Below, piece by piece: positions 1 to 8,542 of a DNA stretch of 57,578 bases; the stretch's first letter is position 1; every line of letters starts with the position of its first letter. Source of the stretch: Spirochaetia bacterium. Its GTDB lineage: Bacteria > Spirochaetota > Spirochaetia > Treponematales > Treponemataceae. Position numbers and translations under genes: made by a program. The notes below the pieces were generated by a model. It was not told where the DNA came from and did not search any database. It saw nothing but the letters and a program-made list of their open reading frames with translations. Where the stretch lies: positions 1 through 57,578 of the forward strand of contig JALELH010000100.1 of assembly GCA_022768865.1 (NCBI GenBank), written 5' to 3'.

Positions 1-126
1 ATTTCCGTGGTCCTTTTCAAGCACAGGGATTTGAAAAAATGGTTCTCAAGGATTTACGAAAAATCCCCGCCAAAAACTTTGCCAGACAAAAACGAATTGT
101 GGCTTTTTGACTATTTGGCGAGTTAA
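1..126 (+). CDS. C-terminal end of an unknown protein, cut by window edge
   Basis: An open frame runs from the first base to a TAA at 124-126 and gives about 41 residues ending NELWLFDYLAS. The start lies outside the window. The sequence is basic and aromatic and reads as a plausible protein tail, but I recognise no domain. The opposite-strand frame over 17-202 looks like its shadow. Confidence 0.45.
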   Translation: MSVVLFKHRDLKKWFSRIYEKSPPKTLPDKNELWLFDYLAS

Positions 127-302
127 TTGGACAGGAGTGAAAATTTATAAAATAAAGAAAATTAGTCAAGATAAAGAAAAACGATTTTATATCGAAACTC
201 AAGAAATGTTTGTTTTAAAATAAAAATTTTTCCCATGTTTATCTTGCAAAAAGTCAAGTCAACCGTGATTAAGCGGGAACATTGGATTTTTGGAGGTTAA
301 AA

Positions 303-713
303 ATGAAAAAGCATATTCTAACAATTTTTCTTTTGTTTGCTTTCACTTGCTCATTTGCAAACAGTGAAAAAAAGAAAACAACTCTCAAGACTGAAAGCAA
401 AACGGAAGCCACAAAAAACGGACAATCCAAAAAGAAAACTGCTTACAAGAAATTTACAGCACTTTTTAATAAAGCCGCTTCAAAAGCCGAAGAAGAACTG
501 CCTGAAAAAATTGATTCGGGAATGAATGCTCTTATCGACAATCTTGAAGATTTTGAAGACGACATTCACGCTGAACCTGAAAAACAAAGCAAGTTTGCAA
601 AAATTTTTAATTACATCGCTGATGTAGACATCACAGAAAACTGCAATGACTTTACAAAAGTAAATCCAGAAGATGTTGAAAAAGTTGGTGCTTATACTGA
701 CAGCCGAAATTAA
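303..713 (+). CDS. Small exported hypothetical protein
   Basis: The product is 136 residues. I chose the ATG at 303 because a GGAGG sits 6 bases upstream and the protein then begins MKKHILTIFLLFAFTCSFAN, a clean signal peptide with cleavage likely near residue 19. The mature part is rich in Lys, Thr and Glu up to about residue 50, then becomes acidic. It has no recognised domain. It is probably periplasmic or surface exposed. A 51-residue gene follows on the same strand. Confidence 0.6.
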   Translation: MKKHILTIFLLFAFTCSFANSEKKKTTLKTESKTEATKNGQSKKKTAYKKFTALFNKAASKAEEELPEKIDSGMNALIDNLEDFEDDIHAEPEKQSKFAKIFNYIADVDITENCNDFTKVNPEDVEKVGAYTDSRN

Positions 714-737
714 CCAGAAACTTTTGGATTTATATAA

Positions 738-893
738 ATGACGGATAAAACAACAAGCGAGGAATTAGACAAACGGAGAGAACTCTCACGCAAAGATATA
801 GAAAAACTACGCAATTGGAAAATTCAGCGGTTACACAAAACACAGCTTTTTAAAGAAGAAATGGAAACGATACTCCAATCAGAAAAAAAATAA
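738..893 (+). CDS. 51-residue hypothetical protein
   Basis: ATG at 738, TAA at 891. The protein is strongly charged (Lys, Arg, Glu) and predicted helical, with no signal peptide and no Cys motifs. It lies 24 bases after the exported protein and 26 bases before the next gene on the same strand, so the three may share a transcript. I do not recognise it. The only evidence is its position and the charged, amphipathic composition. Confidence 0.4.
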   Translation: MTDKTTSEELDKRRELSRKDIEKLRNWKIQRLHKTQLFKEEMETILQSEKK

Positions 894-919
894 CGAATTG
901 CAAAAGTCTGAAGGATAAA

Positions 920-1432
920 ATGAAGAAGAAATATGAAGAAAGCCTTAAAACCTGCATCTTACTCGCCCGAATTATTTTCTTTACAATTGCATCGGACATT
1001 AGTGATAAATATCAATCTGAACTTTCAGACAAAATTTTTGAAATTCAATGTAAGCTTGAACATGACCGAACTGCAGGCGGATTCATAGGCGGACGTTACG
1101 GCGTAAAATGGTATCAGCAAATTTTTACAAAACTGGCGGTAAAAATCGGCTTTACAAATATGTGTCCAATTTTACGTCTCCCTGGCTTTTATGCTTTTGA
1201 CAATACAAATCCAAGGGCAGCCTATCAGAAATGGTGTGCCGCCTTTGACGGAATTCTTAAAGAAAGCGACATCGACCTGATTGTTTCAGCTGCCATCAAA
1301 AACGACGACAACTTCTATGAATACGGCGTGCAAGCTTGGAAAAATATACAGACTCAAAAACACTGGACACTTTGGGGTGAGTTTTATTCCATCTGGCTGT
1401 ATTGGAAAAAGAAATTCAAAGAAAAATGTTAA
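920..1432 (+). CDS. Hypothetical protein, 170 aa
   Basis: The product is 170 residues from ATG 920, after a weak GAAGGA-like site. A hydrophobic stretch lies near residues 12-25, followed by a soluble region rich in aromatic residues and ending in basic residues (KKKFKEKC). The motif GGFIGGRYGVKWY near residues 53-65 is Gly-rich but fits no family I know. It may be a membrane-anchored or soluble accessory protein. It forms a possible three-gene unit with the two upstream genes. Confidence 0.5.
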   Translation: MKKKYEESLKTCILLARIIFFTIASDISDKYQSELSDKIFEIQCKLEHDRTAGGFIGGRYGVKWYQQIFTKLAVKIGFTNMCPILRLPGFYAFDNTNPRAAYQKWCAAFDGILKESDIDLIVSAAIKNDDNFYEYGVQAWKNIQTQKHWTLWGEFYSIWLYWKKKFKEKC

Positions 1433-1566
1433 AAATCAAAATTACGCAGAAAATCAAATAAATCTACTACAATGACACCTTTTTCATCGACAGAAGATTT
1501 TAGATTATTTTTTGTAATTACAATTTTCTTAAAGGAATCTCCTATATTGTAATAGAAGAAAGCAGG
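1429..1566 (-). pseudogene. Possible gene-end fragment
   Basis: On the minus strand 46 codons are open between a TGA at 1567-1569 and a TAA at 1429-1431. They read like the tail of a globular protein (DSFKKIVITKNNLKSS, then VIVVDLFDFLRNFDF). There is no start codon with a ribosome site, so I read it as a remnant, perhaps of a PIN-like toxin. The rest of 1567-1762 is AT-rich with no gene visible. Confidence 0.25.
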
Positions 1567-1762
1567 TCAAACGTTTTAGATAAATATCACGTTTAAAACT
1601 CATTATTTACCTATTATAAATTTTTCAAAGTCTTTGTCTGATTTCTAATAGAAATTTATCAAAAATTTTATTCTATTCAAGCATAATCAACGAGATAAAT
1701 TAAAAACGAAAGACTATCTCCTTTTTTTATATTTTTCCGATAAATGAAAAAGAGGATGAAAA

Positions 1763-2281
1763 ATGACAATTTTACAAATTAAAAACAAACTGTCCGATTT
1801 TGAGAAAGACGAACTTGTAGAGCTTATAATTTCTGCGTGTAAAATCAATTCCGTAATAAAAAATGTATTTTCTTCGCAACTGGGAGACAGAACTGACTTT
1901 CAAAAGCTTTACTGCAATTTTCAGAAAAAACTTGAAAAAGCATTTGAGCAAAAAGATTCGTTCAATATCAACAATGCCGTAAAACTTGTAACGCAATTTG
2001 AAAATGAATGTACTTCTGTAGAATTAATATCAGCATTGATGAAAGATTTTATTATAAACGCAATCAAATTTTCCATTGATTTCGGCGACATGGAAGAATC
2101 GTATTATGCAAAAATCGCTTCCATGCTAAAAAAATGCCTGAAATACGCCTCGTCTAGTGGAGAATTGCTAGAAAAACACCTTTCAGAAAGCGAAGAAATT
2201 CTAGAACTTGCGGATAAAATCGGCTGGTGCCTTTCTGAAGAGATAAGAGAAATTTACTCGATGTATTTTAATGGGAGGTAA
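1763..2281 (+). CDS. DUF6155-like helical protein
   Basis: 172 residues, ATG 1763 with GAGGATGA just upstream. The N-terminus (KLSDFEKDELVELIISACK) resembles the start of the next gene (SLSKDELVKLILEFSESN), a short helical module also seen at the N-terminus of TOTE-type primases. The remainder is helical. I cannot give it a biochemical role. Its place just upstream of a TOTE primase fragment and the shared N-terminal module suggest it belonged to the same conflict-system locus. Confidence 0.5.
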   Translation: MTILQIKNKLSDFEKDELVELIISACKINSVIKNVFSSQLGDRTDFQKLYCNFQKKLEKAFEQKDSFNINNAVKLVTQFENECTSVELISALMKDFIINAIKFSIDFGDMEESYYAKIASMLKKCLKYASSSGELLEKHLSESEEILELADKIGWCLSEEIREIYSMYFNGR

Positions 2282-2370
2282 ATGTTTTTCTCCCCGATCA
2301 TCTTGAACAAAGGTGTATAACATGCTTTAAATTTCATGATTTTTAACATAAAATAAATAACATAAAAATT

Positions 2371-3108
2371 ATGACACAAAAGGATTTTCTTCTTTCACTT
2401 TCAAAAGATGAGCTTGTAAAACTAATTCTTGAATTTTCAGAATCGAATAAAGTTATAGAGCATTTTCTTCAAGAAAAAATTCTACAGTCAGAAAAACAAG
2501 ATTATATAAAAATCAAAGCAAAAAATTGTTCAGAAGCAAGACAAGGAATTTTAAAAGAAGTATTTTCAGAAAATAAAAATTCCATTTCCCGGCTTAGTTC
2601 CCCGGAAGAAAAAATTGCACTTTTTAAATCGCTTTTTTGCGGACGAACTGATGTTTTTGCCCTGCGATGGCACAACGAAAAAACAAATAAAAGTGGATAT
2701 TCACCAGTCTGCAAAAATAAATGGATTCAAGGAAAATGCGACTTGAAAAAAATTTCGTGTGCTTCTTGCCCTTTTAAACTTCCAGAAAGCCTTTCTGATT
2801 CGAGAATTTACAATCATCTTGCCGGAAAAGATTTATACTGCCGCGATGTTATTGGAATTTATCCGCTTCTTCAGGACAACTTTTGCAATTTTCTTGCTTT
2901 TGATTTTGACTTTCATAAAAATGATATTGAAGAAAATAATTATGAAAAATGGAAAAGCGACATTCGTGCAGTTTATAAAACTTGCAATGAATTTGGACTT
3001 TATCCGTCAGTTGAAATTTCGCGTTCTGGAAATGGCGCGCATTTGTGGATTTTTTTCAATCTGAACAGTACATTTGTAATAATTGAAGTTACAGCAAAAA
3101 TCTGTTAA
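2371..3108 (+). pseudogene. TOTE-type archaeo-eukaryotic primase, truncated
   Basis: 245 residues. After a helical N-terminal module comes the TOTE-type AEP primase core: a Cys cluster (SPVCKNKW, CDLKKISCASC), the metal-binding FLAFDFDFHKND, and SRSGNGAHLWIFF near residues 220-232. This family normally continues into a long helicase and nuclease part. Here the match stops at WIFFN, and 14 unrelated residues lead to a stop at 3106-3108. The break lies directly in front of the Rrf2 gene, so a deletion appears to have removed the rest. The fragment cannot work as a full system. A residual primase fold is possible but doubtful. Confidence 0.7.
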
Positions 3109-3117
3109 AGTTGGCGC

Positions 3118-3555
3118 ATGAAAGTAAGCAGCAAATTTACGGTGGCGGTTCACACTCTGTTATTCATTCACCGTTTTAAAAAGGAATACAAAGTTACTTC
3201 GGATTTTATTGCAGGAAGCACGGGCGTAAATCCGGTTATCATAAGGCGCACGCTGATTTCTCTAAAATCGGCAGGGCTTGTAAACGTTGCCCCCGGAACT
3301 GGAGGTGCTGAACTTTCCGCAGAGCCTGAAGATTTTACGCTTTTTGACATTTACAAGGCTTCGGGCAGCATGGAAGAAAATATTTTTGGTTTTCACGAGC
3401 AGCCAAATCCCGCCTGCCCAGTTGGAAAAAACATTCACAAAATTCTAGACACACACCTTGAAGACGCACAAAAAGCGTTTGAACAAAGCCTTTCAACAGT
3501 AAAATTTTCAGAACTTGTGAAGGAACTTGAAGAAGCAGAAAAAGATAATTCGTAA
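3118..3555 (+). CDS. Rrf2-family transcriptional regulator
   Basis: 145 residues. An N-terminal winged helix (MKVSSKFTVAVHTLLFIHRF, recognition region near VTSDFIAGSTGVNPVIIRRT) is followed by the wing and a helical dimerisation tail. The three-Cys iron-sulphur cluster of IscR-type members is missing; only one Cys lies in that region (NPACPVGKN). It therefore looks like the YwnA-type, cluster-free branch. It probably binds DNA as a dimer and represses its own promoter. There is no clear ribosome site, and the promoter would lie in the sequence joined to the TOTE fragment. Confidence 0.8.
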   Translation: MKVSSKFTVAVHTLLFIHRFKKEYKVTSDFIAGSTGVNPVIIRRTLISLKSAGLVNVAPGTGGAELSAEPEDFTLFDIYKASGSMEENIFGFHEQPNPACPVGKNIHKILDTHLEDAQKAFEQSLSTVKFSELVKELEEAEKDNS

Positions 3556-3572
3556 GAAAAACGCTCAATTGT

Positions 3573-4079
3573 TTAATTCTTCAATTCCCTACCCCAAATT
3601 TCACAAAGTTTTTCAAGCGAAAAAGCGGCGTTTGCAGGACTTGTTGACGGCAGGATTTTTAACATGGAGCACAAAGCTTCGTCCTGATATTTTAGAAAAA
3701 ATTTTGTGGCCGTTTTTCCATTCGCAAGAATCTTTTCAACTTTGGAATTTTCAACTATTGACTTTATGTCGGAAGGCTTGACGTCCCGAATTGAACTGTC
3801 AGCCGAGCCACAGATCGTGCATTCCTTGATTGAATCGTAAAGAGCGATTTTGTTCCGCCTTAGAAAATCTTTTTTTTCATCTATTGAGTTTGGCCTTTCC
3901 TCAAAGAAAACAATTGCAAGCATTTTCCAAAAACGATTTTGCGGATGACCGTAGTAAAAGCCATTTTCCCGAGACTTTACAGAAGGAAGACTCCCCACAA
4001 AAAGAACGCGCGAATCCCCACAAAAAAATGGCTCAAACGGATGAACAATGCGCTCAGAAACAAAAAGATTTTTCTGCAT
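3573..4079 (-). CDS. DNA-deoxyinosine glycosylase (uracil-DNA glycosylase superfamily)
   Basis: 168 residues. Family motifs are intact: GSLPSVKSRENGFYYGHPQN near residue 29 for the catalytic site and base pocket, RNKIALYDSI in the middle, and LPSTSPANA near residue 145 for the DNA-intercalating loop. These fit the hypoxanthine-DNA glycosylase branch, which removes deaminated adenine from DNA. It is convergent with the Rrf2 gene with an 18-base gap. Whether it matters to the deaminase effector at 22.6-24.6 kb is only speculation. Confidence 0.8.
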   Translation of the reverse strand: MQKNLFVSERIVHPFEPFFCGDSRVLFVGSLPSVKSRENGFYYGHPQNRFWKMLAIVFFEERPNSIDEKKDFLRRNKIALYDSIKECTICGSADSSIRDVKPSDIKSIVENSKVEKILANGKTATKFFLKYQDEALCSMLKILPSTSPANAAFSLEKLCEIWGRELKN

Positions 4080-4243
4080 GATGATGAAAATTTTAAAAAG
4101 AATTATCCTTGGTGTCTATAAATAAATTGAAAATTTCAGAGTTGATTGATGAGGTTCAGCCATTGTTTAAAATGACGACTGTCGAAGAATTCTGTCCTTC
4201 TGAGCTTGTCTCAGGATATTATGCTTAACCCTTAAATATAAAA

Positions 4244-4278
4244 TTAACACCTTTACATTAGGTGTTATTAGGTGTTAA
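4244..4278. promoter_or_regulatory. Inverted and direct repeats before an ATPase gene
   Basis: TTAACACCT at 4244-4252 is the inverse of AGGTGTTAA at 4270-4278, and AGGTGTTA also occurs at 4260-4267. The repeats end 22 bases before the ATG at 4301, a position suited to an operator. The region just upstream (4190-4215) has a dispersed repeat (CTGAGCTTGTCTCAGGATAT) that recurs at 8890-8910. Confidence 0.4.
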
Positions 4279-4300
4279 AATATCATACAAGGTTTATTTT

Positions 4301-6118
4301 ATGGCAAAGAAAACACTTGAAGAACTTGAAAAAGAATTATCTAAACTTCCACAAGGATATATTGTTGCAAAAGTAATAAATGGGAAAAAATATTTTTATC
4401 AGCAGTGGAAGGAAAATGGAAAAACAAAAAATCATTGTATTACTGAAGAGCAGGCCAATAAACTTCGACCTCTAGTAGAAAAACGAAAATTTCTTCAAAA
4501 AGAATTTAATGATATAAAAGGAATTTCTAGAAAAAATAAAACTTTAAAACAGCCAGAACCTTTACTTGAAACAGAATTCCGAACTAATGCAGTATATGGT
4601 CCTTCACTTTTAAAAATTGCAAAAACTGTAGAGCATTTTGAAAAAAGAAACTGTTATTCTAAAGTCCATGATTTTTTATATTCTCCAGCCAGTGATAAAG
4701 TCTGCCTCATTTTTGGACTAAGAAGAACGGGGAAAACAACAATTCTTAAGCAGCTTATTCTTGATATGACAAAAGAAGACCAAGCAAAAACTTTATATAT
4801 TAAAGCTACTTCAGAAAACACACTCGCTCAGTTGAATGCAGATTTAAAACTAGCAAATAAACTTGAATATTCTTTTGTGTTCATTGATGAAATTACTTTG
4901 ATTGACAAATTCATTGACAATGCGGCCTTGCTTTCTGATGTTTACGCAGTGCAGGGAATGAAAATTGTTCTTTCAGGAACAGACTCTTTGGGATTTTGGT
5001 TTGCTCAGAATGAGGAACTTTATGACCGAGCTTTAACGATTCATACAACATATATTCCATTTTCTGAACATTCTCGTCTTTTAAAAATCAGTAATATTGA
5101 CGAATATATCCGCTATGGAGGAACTTTAAAAGCAGGAGAACTGGCATTTGAAGATGAAGATGCAACGGCCCAGGATGCCTCTTTCAGAGATAATGAATCT
5201 ACACGCCGATATATCGATACGGCAATTGCTCAGAATATTCAGCATTCCTTAAAATGCTATGACAATGGAAATCATTTTAGGCATTTGATTGAGCTTTATG
5301 AAAAGAATGAACTTACCAATGCAATCAATAGAATAATTGAAGATATGAATCAGAAATTTGCTGTTGATGTAATTACAAGGGATTTTAAGTCTAGCGATCT
5401 TGGCTCTGCAAAAGAGCTTTTGATGAAAGAAAAAAATCCAAAAAAAAGAACTGATATTCTCAACACGATTGACACAACTGATGTTGTTCAAAAACTTATG
5501 AAAATTCTTGAAATAAGAAATAAAGAAAATCAGTCTGTTGATATTGAAGAAATACATATTCTTGAAATCAAGGAATATTTGAAAGCACTTGATTTGATTG
5601 AAATCACAAATAATGAAACAATTCCAATCAGCAACAAAAAAGAAGAACGTTTAATCTTTACTCAGCCAGGAATGCGATTTTGTCAGGCACAAGTTCTTGT
5701 GTATTCACTTTTGCAGGATGAGGCTTTTGGAAATCTTGATGGAGAACTTCGTGATATTATTACAGAAAAAATTCTTGAAGATGTTCGCGGTAGAATGCTT
5801 GAAGACATTGTTTTTCTTGAAACGAAAAGGTTTTACGGTAAAAAGAGAAATGTCTTTAAGTTAAAATTTGCTTCAGGCGAATTCGATATGGTAATTCAGA
5901 ACAAAGAAAAACGAGAATGTGAAATTTTTGAAATAAAGCACAGCAAAGAGATTGTAAAATTCCAATACCGTCATATTGCAAATGAAGAAAAAATTAAAGA
6001 AACAGAAAGACAGTTTGGTAAAGTTATTCGAAAGTGCGTATTATACAAAGGTAAATCGACAACACTTGACAATGGAATTGAATATAAGAATGTTGAAAAA
6101 TATCTTTGTGAATTGTAA
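4301..6118 (+). CDS. AAA ATPase of the DUF4143-related group with an extra N-terminal domain
   Basis: 605 residues from ATG 4301 (AAGG about 10 bases upstream). A longer frame reaches back to 4262 but would cover the repeats. Residues 1-60 are a charged module with KELSKLPQGYIVAKVINGKK. The Walker A site is GLRRTGKTT and the Walker B is FVFIDEIT. The C-terminal part has EFDMVIQNKEKRECEIFEIK, a PD-(D/E)XK-like nuclease pattern. Such proteins are common in Treponema and are of unknown cellular role; some behave like accessory or defence genes. It is intact, unlike several relatives in this window. Confidence 0.75.
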   Translation: MAKKTLEELEKELSKLPQGYIVAKVINGKKYFYQQWKENGKTKNHCITEEQANKLRPLVEKRKFLQKEFNDIKGISRKNKTLKQPEPLLETEFRTNAVYGPSLLKIAKTVEHFEKRNCYSKVHDFLYSPASDKVCLIFGLRRTGKTTILKQLILDMTKEDQAKTLYIKATSENTLAQLNADLKLANKLEYSFVFIDEITLIDKFIDNAALLSDVYAVQGMKIVLSGTDSLGFWFAQNEELYDRALTIHTTYIPFSEHSRLLKISNIDEYIRYGGTLKAGELAFEDEDATAQDASFRDNESTRRYIDTAIAQNIQHSLKCYDNGNHFRHLIELYEKNELTNAINRIIEDMNQKFAVDVITRDFKSSDLGSAKELLMKEKNPKKRTDILNTIDTTDVVQKLMKILEIRNKENQSVDIEEIHILEIKEYLKALDLIEITNNETIPISNKKEERLIFTQPGMRFCQAQVLVYSLLQDEAFGNLDGELRDIITEKILEDVRGRMLEDIVFLETKRFYGKKRNVFKLKFASGEFDMVIQNKEKRECEIFEIKHSKEIVKFQYRHIANEEKIKETERQFGKVIRKCVLYKGKSTTLDNGIEYKNVEKYLCEL

Positions 6119-6133
6119 GAATAACGAAGTAAG

Positions 6134-6240
6134 AAATTTTTCCGCAATACAAGTTTAGAAAGCCATCGTGGAAAAATTCCGCAAGCCGCTTTTAAAAACT
6201 TGTTGTGGAATTTTTCCGCGATAAGGTTTACTATCTTCCG
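6134..6240. repeat. Palindromic intergenic repeat (GGAATTTTTCCGCG type)
   Basis: Two facing copies of a GGAAAAATTCCGC / GGAATTTTTCCGCG element with CAAGTTTAGAAAG and CTTTTAAAAACTTG between them can fold into one long hairpin. The right edge runs into the 3' end of the acyltransferase gene. Related copies occur at 8180-8235 and in the tandem array at 8926-9240, so this is a dispersed REP-like family of this genome. It may also act as a terminator. Confidence 0.6.
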
Positions 6241-7363
6241 CCTGAAAGAACTGCAAAAAGTTTAGGGCAGATTTTCTTTAGAAGAATCCCGAGAGCTGTG
6301 CCGATTGCGATGGTTAAAATCGTTACTCCAAAATATTCAACAAGGCAGAAGAATGGATTTTTCATTGGAAGGAATTTTAGCCAAAGTCTTTTTAATATGT
6401 CATTTAAGACAGGCATATGGATTGCGTAAAGCCAGAACGAAAATCCATTCAAGCAAGAAGAAATTTTAAAGGCTCTTTCGTTTTTACAAATCAAGTTAGA
6501 AAATTTTAAAAGTAATACACAAGTTGCTAAAGTTAAAAATGCTGACATAAATTGAGTTTCTGAAAAAATGTTATAATAAATGAAGGCAACAAGAAAAATA
6601 AAAATTATTTCAACCCATTTTATTTTGTCAATTTTTTCAAACAAATTAAAATCATGAATTCCCCAATATAGTCCCATTGAATAATAAAAAACTGCTGAAG
6701 AAGCGTGCGCATTTAATGAAAAATTTCCGCAAATTAAAAATAATGAAATGACTACAAAGAAAGCCGATGGAATTTTTTTAATCAATTGAATTAAAACCGG
6801 AGAAATCAAAGTGAAAATAATTAAATCACGGACAAACCAGAATTGCATTGCAAACTTTGGATTTCCATCTCCAGCTCCTGAATAATATCCAATAAAACAT
6901 TCAATCCAATCTTTTGCAGAATATGTAAAAACTGTTTTATCAGGATTTGCCAACATCGAGGGATTTAATTTTGCAACAAGAATTTTTAAAAGTCCAAAAT
7001 AAATAAAATAAATGCCTAGCCAAATTATATAAGGCACTAAAAGTAATTTTGATTTTTTCTTAAGAAGTGTGCCGTAAGAATCATTTTTCCTGGCTTGTAG
7101 ATATGCGGCAAACAAAAAGAAAAGCGGAACAGCACAGCGGGCAATTCCATCTGAAATAAAAAGCTGAATCCATTCACTGAATGCATTTGGCACAAATAAA
7201 ATTTCTTTTGCACCATTTTCAACACTCTCTACAATACTTTTTACTGTGTAGTTGTTGTGAATAAAAACAACTAAAATCGCAAGCAAAAACCTCAAACTCG
7301 TAATTCGTTTGGAAGACTCCTCAGAAATTACGCTACCTTTGTACCCCCCCCCGCACTTTGCAT
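6231..7363 (-). CDS. Acyltransferase 3 family membrane protein, out of frame at a 9-base C/G tract
   Basis: From a TTG at 7295 an intact 354-residue protein is open: LRFLLAILVVFIHNN at the start (family catalytic His in FIH), about ten membrane segments, ending PKLFAVLSGGR. Family members transfer acyl groups to surface sugars. Upstream the frame stays open to the G-tract, and the natural-looking start is ATG 7363 (MQSAGG...SKRITSLRF). With 9 G it is out of frame; 10 or 7 G would join it. The ORF is therefore either phase-variable, a sequencing miscall, or starts at the TTG. Confidence 0.75.
7344..7352. repeat. C9/G9 homopolymer at the start of the acyltransferase gene
   Basis: Nine consecutive C on the plus strand, nine G in the coding strand, 9 bases after the candidate ATG. 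Such tracts are rare in AT-rich DNA and mutate by slippage, so the tract could turn the surface-modifying enzyme on and off. Confidence 0.6.
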
Positions 7364-7489
7364 TGAGGCTAAATTATTTAATTTTTCCATAATAAAATTC
7401 TTATAACACTTTTTTGAAAAATTTTCTAGCTAAAGTTTTTCTTTTGATTTTTCCTTATCTATGAAGTTAAAAATTTATAAAAATCATGC

Positions 7490-7560
7490 TATAATATAAG
7501 AGTTACCTCCAAAAACTGAAGTTTTTAGAGGTTCCCATAAAAAAATTCAAACGGAGGTAA
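7490..7560 (+). promoter_or_regulatory. Promoter and hairpin leader with an anti-Shine-Dalgarno sequence
   Basis: TATAAT at 7490-7495 would start transcription near 7502. The leader begins with TTACCTCC (7503-7510), which is perfectly complementary to the ribosome site GGAGGTAA at 7553-7560, and it can alternatively pair with AGAGGT at 7527-7532 in a hairpin (arms 7505-7517 and 7520-7532). The two foldings exclude each other, so the leader could control translation of the antitoxin. This is inference from base pairing only. Confidence 0.4.
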
Positions 7561-7563
7561 AAT

Positions 7564-7785
7564 ATGATGACGGCTGTAAAAGCGTATTATGATGGAAAAA
7601 ACTACATAACCCAGGGAAATGTAGTTGTTAAAAAAAATCAGCGTGTTATTATAACTTTTCTTGATGAATTTGAACCTGTAAAAAGAAATTTAAAAAAATA
7701 TATTGGCAAAGTAAACAAAGAAGATTCCGCCTTGATTTCAAAAGCAGTTGAAGAAGGTCGCAAGGTGGATAAAAATGAATGGTAA
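7564..7785 (+). CDS. VapB-like antitoxin
   Basis: 73 residues, with a strong GGAGG ribosome site 4-9 bases upstream; either of two adjacent ATG codons (7564 or 7567) could be used. The N-terminus (AVKAYYDGKNYITQGNVVVK) predicts a beta strand and DNA-binding fold; the C-terminus (ISKAVEEGRKVDKNEW) should wrap the toxin. It resembles the antitoxin at 16102-16347. The gene overlaps the following PIN-domain toxin by 11 bases, the usual arrangement. It should neutralise the toxin and repress the operon. Confidence 0.75.
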   Translation: MMTAVKAYYDGKNYITQGNVVVKKNQRVIITFLDEFEPVKRNLKKYIGKVNKEDSALISKAVEEGRKVDKNEW

Positions 7786-8158
7786 ACTTCTTGATACTAA
7801 TATAATTATTCGCTTTATAAATGGCGATGATTCTCTTAATAATATTTTTGAAGAAGATAATTTATTTTTTTCATCAATAACACTTGGAGAATTATTTTAT
7901 GGAGCTGAATGTTCTAATCGAAAAGAGGAAAATGCAAAAGTATATTCAGATTTTTGCCATGAACTTGAAGAAATAAAAGCAGATTCGGAAGTTTCATTCT
8001 TCTATGGAAAAATAAAAGCTCAACTAAAAAAGGACGGCCACCCAATCCCAGATAATGACATATGGATTGCCGCCTGTGCTATGGCATATGAACTTACAGT
8101 GGTCACAGCTGATAATCATTTTTCTTTTATAGACGGAATCATGCTAGAAAAAAGATAA
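7775..8158 (+). CDS. vapC: VapC-like PIN-domain toxin ribonuclease
   Basis: 127 residues from ATG 7775; the longer frame from 7748 lies inside the antitoxin. The four PIN acidic residues are visible: LLDTNIIIRF (Asp 7), GELFYGAE (Glu), IPDNDIWIAA (Asp) and VTADNHF (Asp). Family members cut RNA, often tRNA or rRNA, in a Mg-dependent way. The module looks complete and functional. Confidence 0.85.
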   Translation: MNGKLLDTNIIIRFINGDDSLNNIFEEDNLFFSSITLGELFYGAECSNRKEENAKVYSDFCHELEEIKADSEVSFFYGKIKAQLKKDGHPIPDNDIWIAACAMAYELTVVTADNHFSFIDGIMLEKR

Positions 8159-8179
8159 AATAATAACTGATGATACTCC

Positions 8180-8235
8180 TGGAATTTTTCCGCGATACAA
8201 GTTTAAAAAGTTGTCATAGAAAAATTCCGAAAGTG
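8180..8235. repeat. Copy of the palindromic intergenic repeat
   Basis: GGAATTTTTCCGCG near 8180 faces AGAAAAATTCCG near 8220, with CAAGTTTAAAAAGTTGTC between. The same family as at 6134-6240. It lies just after the toxin gene and could terminate its transcript. Confidence 0.5.
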
Positions 8236-8299
8236 GATTTTTCTATCAACACTTGACTGAGCGTACGAAAATATGTACGTTAAATTCAGGAGGACTTTT

Positions 8300-8542
8300 A
8301 TGTCAGTAATCACGGCGACTGCGGCAAGAGCAAACCTTTACAAATTGATTGATATTACTAAAAATTCTCATGAACCTGTAATAATTTCTGGAAAAAGAAA
8401 TAATGCAGTTTTGATTTCTGAAGAAGACTGGAATTCAATTCAGGAAACTCTTTATTTGTGCTCGATTCCTGGAATGAAAGAATCTATTATCGAAGCAAGC
8501 AAAGAGCCTTTAGAAGACAGCGTTGAGGATCTTGGCTGGTAA
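8300..8542 (+). CDS. yefM: YefM/Phd-family antitoxin
   Basis: 80 residues from ATG 8300, with CAGGAGGAC just upstream; the longer frame from 8273 would bypass it. The motif SVITATAARANLYKLID is the Phd/YefM DNA-binding start, followed by EPVIISGKRNNAVLISEEDW. The acidic tail (SKEPLEDSVEDLGW) is the toxin-binding part. The TAA overlaps the toxin ATG (TAATG). It should repress the promoter and block the YoeB-like toxin. Confidence 0.85.
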   Translation: MSVITATAARANLYKLIDITKNSHEPVIISGKRNNAVLISEEDWNSIQETLYLCSIPGMKESIIEASKEPLEDSVEDLGW

